Positions 61,181-64,000 of a DNA stretch of 64,000 nt are shown here, in pieces. Below the pieces are notes generated by a model that saw only the letters and a list, made by a program, of their open reading frames with translations, was not told where the DNA came from and did not search any database. The stretch lies in the NCBI RefSeq assembly GCF_008000995.1, contig NZ_CP042828.1, positions 930,001-994,000 of the forward strand, read 5' to 3'. The translations under genes and the position numbers were made by a program. How positions within the stretch are numbered: position 1 is the first letter of the stretch; each line of letters begins with the position of its first letter. This DNA comes from Ruania zhangjianzhongii (GTDB taxonomy: Bacteria > Actinomycetota > Actinomycetes > Actinomycetales > Beutenbergiaceae).

Positions 61181-62594
61181 GCGCGCGACGGTCCTCAGCC
61201 AGAGCGGCGAGGAACTTCTCCGCCCAGGCTTGCACATCCCCAGACATGACCCGCTTACGCAAGGCGCGCATCCGCCGTCGGCGTTCTGGCGGTTCCATCG
61301 TGGCCGCACGCATGATCGCGGACTTCAGTCCCTCGATATCGTGCGGGTTGATCAGCAGCGCCTGGCCGAGCTCGTCCGCGGCTCCGGCGAACTCGCTGAG
61401 CACGAGCACACCGCCCAGGTCGTGCCGGGCAGCGACATACTCCTTGGCCACCAGGTTCATCCCGTCCCGCAGCGCGGTCACCAGCATCACGTCCGCCGCC
61501 CGGTAGAGCGCGACCATCTCCTCCTGCGGATAGGAGTGGTGCATGTAGTAGATCGCCGATCGTCCCCAGGAGCCGTAGTCGCCGTTGATGTTGCCGACCA
61601 TCACCTCCACCTCCTGGCGGAGTGTCTTGTACTGCGCCACCTGCTCCCGGCTCGGGCTGGCCACCTGCACCAGGGCCGTGGACGGGACCGTGACCCGCTT
61701 CTCCCGGAGCAGCTCACCGAAGGCCTTGATCCGGTGCCGGATGCCCTTGGTGTAGTCCAGCCGGTCCACGCCGAGCAGCAGGACGTCCGGATCACCCAGC
61801 TCCCGGCGCAGCTCGGCGGCCCGCTCTTCGGTCTTCTTGCTCCGCGCCAGCTCGTCCACCTGCGAGGAGTCGATGGAGATACCGAACGTGCCCACCCGCA
61901 CATGCCGCTCCGGCCGGGTCCAGTGCTGGCCGATGGTCACGCTCTGCCCGCGCGGGCTGTAGTCGGTGAACCGGCGCACTGCGCGCAGGAAGTTCGCGGC
62001 GTCGCCGGTGCGCTGGAACCCGATCAGGTCCGCGCCGAGCAGCCCGTCGACCACCTCCTTGCGCCAGGTGAGCTGACCGAACAGCTCCACCGGCGGGAAC
62101 GGGATGTGGTTGAAGAAACCGATCCGCACGTCCGGGCGCAGCCGGCGGAGCATCTGCGGGACGAGCTGGAGCTGGTAGTCGTGCACCCATACTGTGGCGT
62201 GCTCGGCGGCCGCTTCGGCAGCAGCCTCGGAGAATCGGCGATTCACCTCCAGGTAGGCGTTCCACCAGTAGCGGTGATAGGTCGGGTCGACGATCACGTC
62301 GTGGTAGAGCGGCCACAGGGTGGCGTTGGAGAACCCTTCGTAATAGTTCTCCACCTCCTGGGCGCTCAGCGGTACCGGAACCAGATGCATCCCGTCCGCC
62401 TCGAACGGGTCCAGATCGGTGTCCGCGCGGCCGGACCAGCCCACCCAGGCGCCGTCCTGGGACTGCATCACCGGGTGCAGTGCGGTGACCAGGCCCCCTG
62501 GGGAACGGTCCCAGGAGACCTTGCCCTTGCTGCTGACCTGCACGTCTACCGGCAGACGGTTGGCGACGACGACGAACTCGTGCGATCCAGTCAT
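61173..62594 (-). CDS. otsA: trehalose-6-phosphate synthase
   Basis: A 473-aa GT20 glycosyltransferase that joins glucose from a nucleotide sugar to glucose-6-P. Diagnostic stretches are VVVANRLPVDV at the N-terminus, WVHDYQLQLVPQMLR, GFFNHIPFPP, LLGVDRLDYTKGIRHRI and the C-terminal LRDGMNLVAKEYVA with SEFAGAADEL. Trehalose protects against osmotic and drying stress. ATG 62594 follows GAGGG and gives the usual N-terminus; in-frame codons further upstream cross a tandem repeat and were rejected. Confidence 0.96.
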   Translation of the reverse strand: MTGSHEFVVVANRLPVDVQVSSKGKVSWDRSPGGLVTALHPVMQSQDGAWVGWSGRADTDLDPFEADGMHLVPVPLSAQEVENYYEGFSNATLWPLYHDVIVDPTYHRYWWNAYLEVNRRFSEAAAEAAAEHATVWVHDYQLQLVPQMLRRLRPDVRIGFFNHIPFPPVELFGQLTWRKEVVDGLLGADLIGFQRTGDAANFLRAVRRFTDYSPRGQSVTIGQHWTRPERHVRVGTFGISIDSSQVDELARSKKTEERAAELRRELGDPDVLLLGVDRLDYTKGIRHRIKAFGELLREKRVTVPSTALVQVASPSREQVAQYKTLRQEVEVMVGNINGDYGSWGRSAIYYMHHSYPQEEMVALYRAADVMLVTALRDGMNLVAKEYVAARHDLGGVLVLSEFAGAADELGQALLINPHDIEGLKSAIMRAATMEPPERRRRMRALRKRVMSGDVQAWAEKFLAALAEDRRAHD

Positions 62595-62686
62595 GTCCCT
62601 CACTCTTCGGTTGCCTTCCGCCAGGCTAGCCGGGGTGATGGGCCGGCGCAGCGCCGCCCCCAACGACGTCGACCCGCCCACCTCGG

Positions 62687-62740
62687 TTTGCCCGGCATCG
62701 TCGCTTTGCCCGGCATCGTCGCTTTGCTCGGTACCGTCGC
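62687..62740. repeat. 18-bp intergenic tandem repeat, three units
   Basis: TTTGCCCGGCATCGTCGC is present twice exactly, then once with three changes. It lies in the divergent otsA/kinase intergenic region, about 150 bp from the kinase start. The rest of the 299-bp gap holds no gene. Confidence 0.85.
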
Positions 62741-62880
62741 TTCCTCGGTCGCGGAACCGACAGATCGTGGCACACCGATGGCGGGGATCGCGTGTGGCCG
62801 GGAGCACGGTGGCTGCGAGGGACCTGTGCAGGTGTCGGGGGTGCCCGGTGTGGGTCACCGCCCGGCGCCCGACGGTGGCG

Positions 62881-62886
62881 TAAGTT
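62881..62886 (+). promoter_or_regulatory. -10-like hexamer for a leaderless kinase start
   Basis: TAAGTT lies 7 nt before ATG 62894. Confidence 0.5.
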
Positions 62887-62893
62887 GCCTCGT

Positions 62894-64000
62894 ATGACGG
62901 GCGAGTCGGGCGATCAGCAGTCGCCGACCCGGGAGGTCGGGGGCTATCGCCTGCTGCACGCGCTCGGCACCGGCGGGATGGGGACGGTCTACGACGCGAT
63001 CGATGCCGAGGGCCGGCATGTGGCCCTCAAGCTGCTGCACCCAGCGTTCAGCGCCGACGAGGCCGCCCGGGAGCGGCTGCGCCGAGAGGTCGCCACTCTG
63101 CACCGGGTCAAAGGCGAGTCGGTGGCACGGGTACTGGACGCGGAGGCGGAGTCCGAAGAGGCGTTCATCGTCACCGAACTGATCGACGGGCAGTCGCTGG
63201 AGGAGTCGATCCGAGAGCACGGGCAGATGGACGCCGAGGAGCTCGCCGACCTGGCCGCCGGGCTTGCCGGTGCGCTGGAGTCGATTCACGGTGCCGGCGT
63301 GCTGCACCGCGACCTCAAACCCGGCAATGTGATGCTCACCGACGACGGTCCGGTGGTGATCGACTTCGGCATCTCCCAGCTCGCCGACGACCCGCGGATC
63401 ACCCAGACTGGTCTGGTCACCGGGACGCCGGGTTACGTGGACCCGCAGGTGATGCACGGCGCGAACCCCAATGCCGCCGGCGACTGGTGGGGCTGGGCCG
63501 CCGTCCTGGTGTTCGCCGCGACCGGACGGCAGCCGTTCGGCCGCGGCCCCGGGGTCCTGATGCGGGTGGAGTCCGGCCGGGTGGACACCGAGGACCTGTC
63601 TCCACGGGTGGCGCAGGTGCTGCGGCGCGCGTTGCATCCGGACCCCGAACGCCGGATGCGGCAGGAGGTGGTGTGCACCGCGCTCGCTGAGCATGCAGCG
63701 GGCCGGGACGTGACCGCGCTGCTCGCCGATCACGAGGAACAGGTCACCGGTGCCGACGGGGAACCGGAGCGGGCCGACGCCCCCGCAGTGCTGCCGCCGT
63801 CCTACGCGCCTGGGACGGGAGCAACCGGCGCGGTTCCGGCCGAAGTCCTCGGACCGCGGACGGCCTATCTGCCCACCTCGATGCAGCCCGGCGGCGCTCC
63901 GGCTCCACCACCGCAAACCGCGATGCCTCCCGGCCCGCCCCCGGGCCAACCGGTGTGGCAGGCGACCGACGGGCAGTGGCCCGGCGGCCCAGCGGAGGCA
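62894..64000 (+). CDS. serine/threonine protein kinase (PknB family), 3' end outside the window
   Basis: Partial: 369 codons are visible and the frame is open at the window edge. The kinase domain spans about residues 15-265. The glycine loop is LGTGGMGTVYDA, the ATP Lys is in HVALKLLHP, the catalytic loop is LHRDLKPGNVML (Asp140), the DFG motif is VIDFGISQL, and the activation segment is TGTPGYVDPQ. A Pro/Ala/Gly-rich linker follows, usual before a membrane segment and sensor domain, which would lie beyond 64000. Such kinases regulate cell wall and growth in actinobacteria. The start is in a leaderless context. Confidence 0.92.
   Translation, partial: MTGESGDQQSPTREVGGYRLLHALGTGGMGTVYDAIDAEGRHVALKLLHPAFSADEAARERLRREVATLHRVKGESVARVLDAEAESEEAFIVTELIDGQSLEESIREHGQMDAEELADLAAGLAGALESIHGAGVLHRDLKPGNVMLTDDGPVVIDFGISQLADDPRITQTGLVTGTPGYVDPQVMHGANPNAAGDWWGWAAVLVFAATGRQPFGRGPGVLMRVESGRVDTEDLSPRVAQVLRRALHPDPERRMRQEVVCTALAEHAAGRDVTALLADHEEQVTGADGEPERADAPAVLPPSYAPGTGATGAVPAEVLGPRTAYLPTSMQPGGAPAPPPQTAMPPGPPPGQPVWQATDGQWPGGPAEA

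Overview
This window is about 70% G+C or higher, with strong G/C preference at third codon positions. It carries genes typical of Actinomycetota: lsr2, carD, senX3-regX3, a zinc-dependent metalloprotease of the DUF2342 type, DUF3180, DUF4032 and NlpC/P60 proteins, and the order ppa-dacB ... tilS-hpt-ftsH-folE-folP-folB/K ... panC-panD-lysS-lsr2. Gene order and fusion pattern suggest Micrococcales, perhaps a Ruania, Beutenbergia or Bogoriella relative. That placement is inference; no rRNA or tRNA gene was found to confirm it.

Layout. 1-3.5 kb is a carbohydrate-catabolism locus: the end of an enolase-superfamily gene, an alpha/beta hydrolase, an AGE-family epimerase and a NagB-type deaminase. 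Two LacI-type operators lie in the divergent promoter region. 3.6-11.1 kb holds a secreted or anchored protein of unknown function, a large FAD/Fe-S oxidoreductase, a modified-DNA-reader-like protein, a DinB-like protein and a Gfo/Idh/MocA oxidoreductase. 11.3-13.9 kb is metY-metX for methionine. 14.3-16.3 kb is a small operon (ArsR-type regulator, SRPBCC protein, SDR) behind a palindromic operator. 16.5-20.9 kb carries cell-wall and housekeeping genes: NlpC/P60, RibD-type reductase, ppa, dacB. A nucleobase transporter sits between dacB and the block that follows.

22.7-39.1 kb is the conserved core: metalloprotease, tilS, hpt, ftsH, folate genes, DUF3180, two PH-domain membrane proteins, a DUF2520-PanC fusion, panD, lysS, a 56-aa membrane protein and lsr2. 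Most junctions overlap (ATGA, GTGA or TGATG). 39.2-47.3 kb has a 6-phosphogluconolactonase-like gene with two compensating frameshifts, gpmA, the divergent phoU and senX3-regX3 pair, a lipoprotein, carD-ispD-ispF and a CPBP protease. 47.4-55.7 kb has a MarR regulator with a divergent ABC exporter, two alkylation-repair genes, a PPOX oxidoreductase, cysS-rlmB and a coiled-coil protein of unknown function. 55.9-57.7 kb is a ThuA and Gfo/Idh/MocA pair, the second gene frameshifted. 57.8-64 kb has DUF4032, a sugar ABC ATPase, otsA-otsB for trehalose, and the start of a Ser/Thr kinase cut by the window edge.

Cross-cutting patterns. Many starts have a -10-like hexamer (TANNNT or xANNNT) 6-7 nt upstream and no Shine-Dalgarno, which suggests leaderless transcripts. 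A 51-bp dispersed element occurs three times, each just after a gene 3' end. Short tandem repeats are frequent between genes and in disordered linkers. No CRISPR array, insertion sequence, prophage, tRNA or rRNA was seen. I did not find a clearly new multi-gene system; the best novel candidates are the dispersed element, the micro-ORF ahead of ftsH and the DUF2520-PanC fusion.
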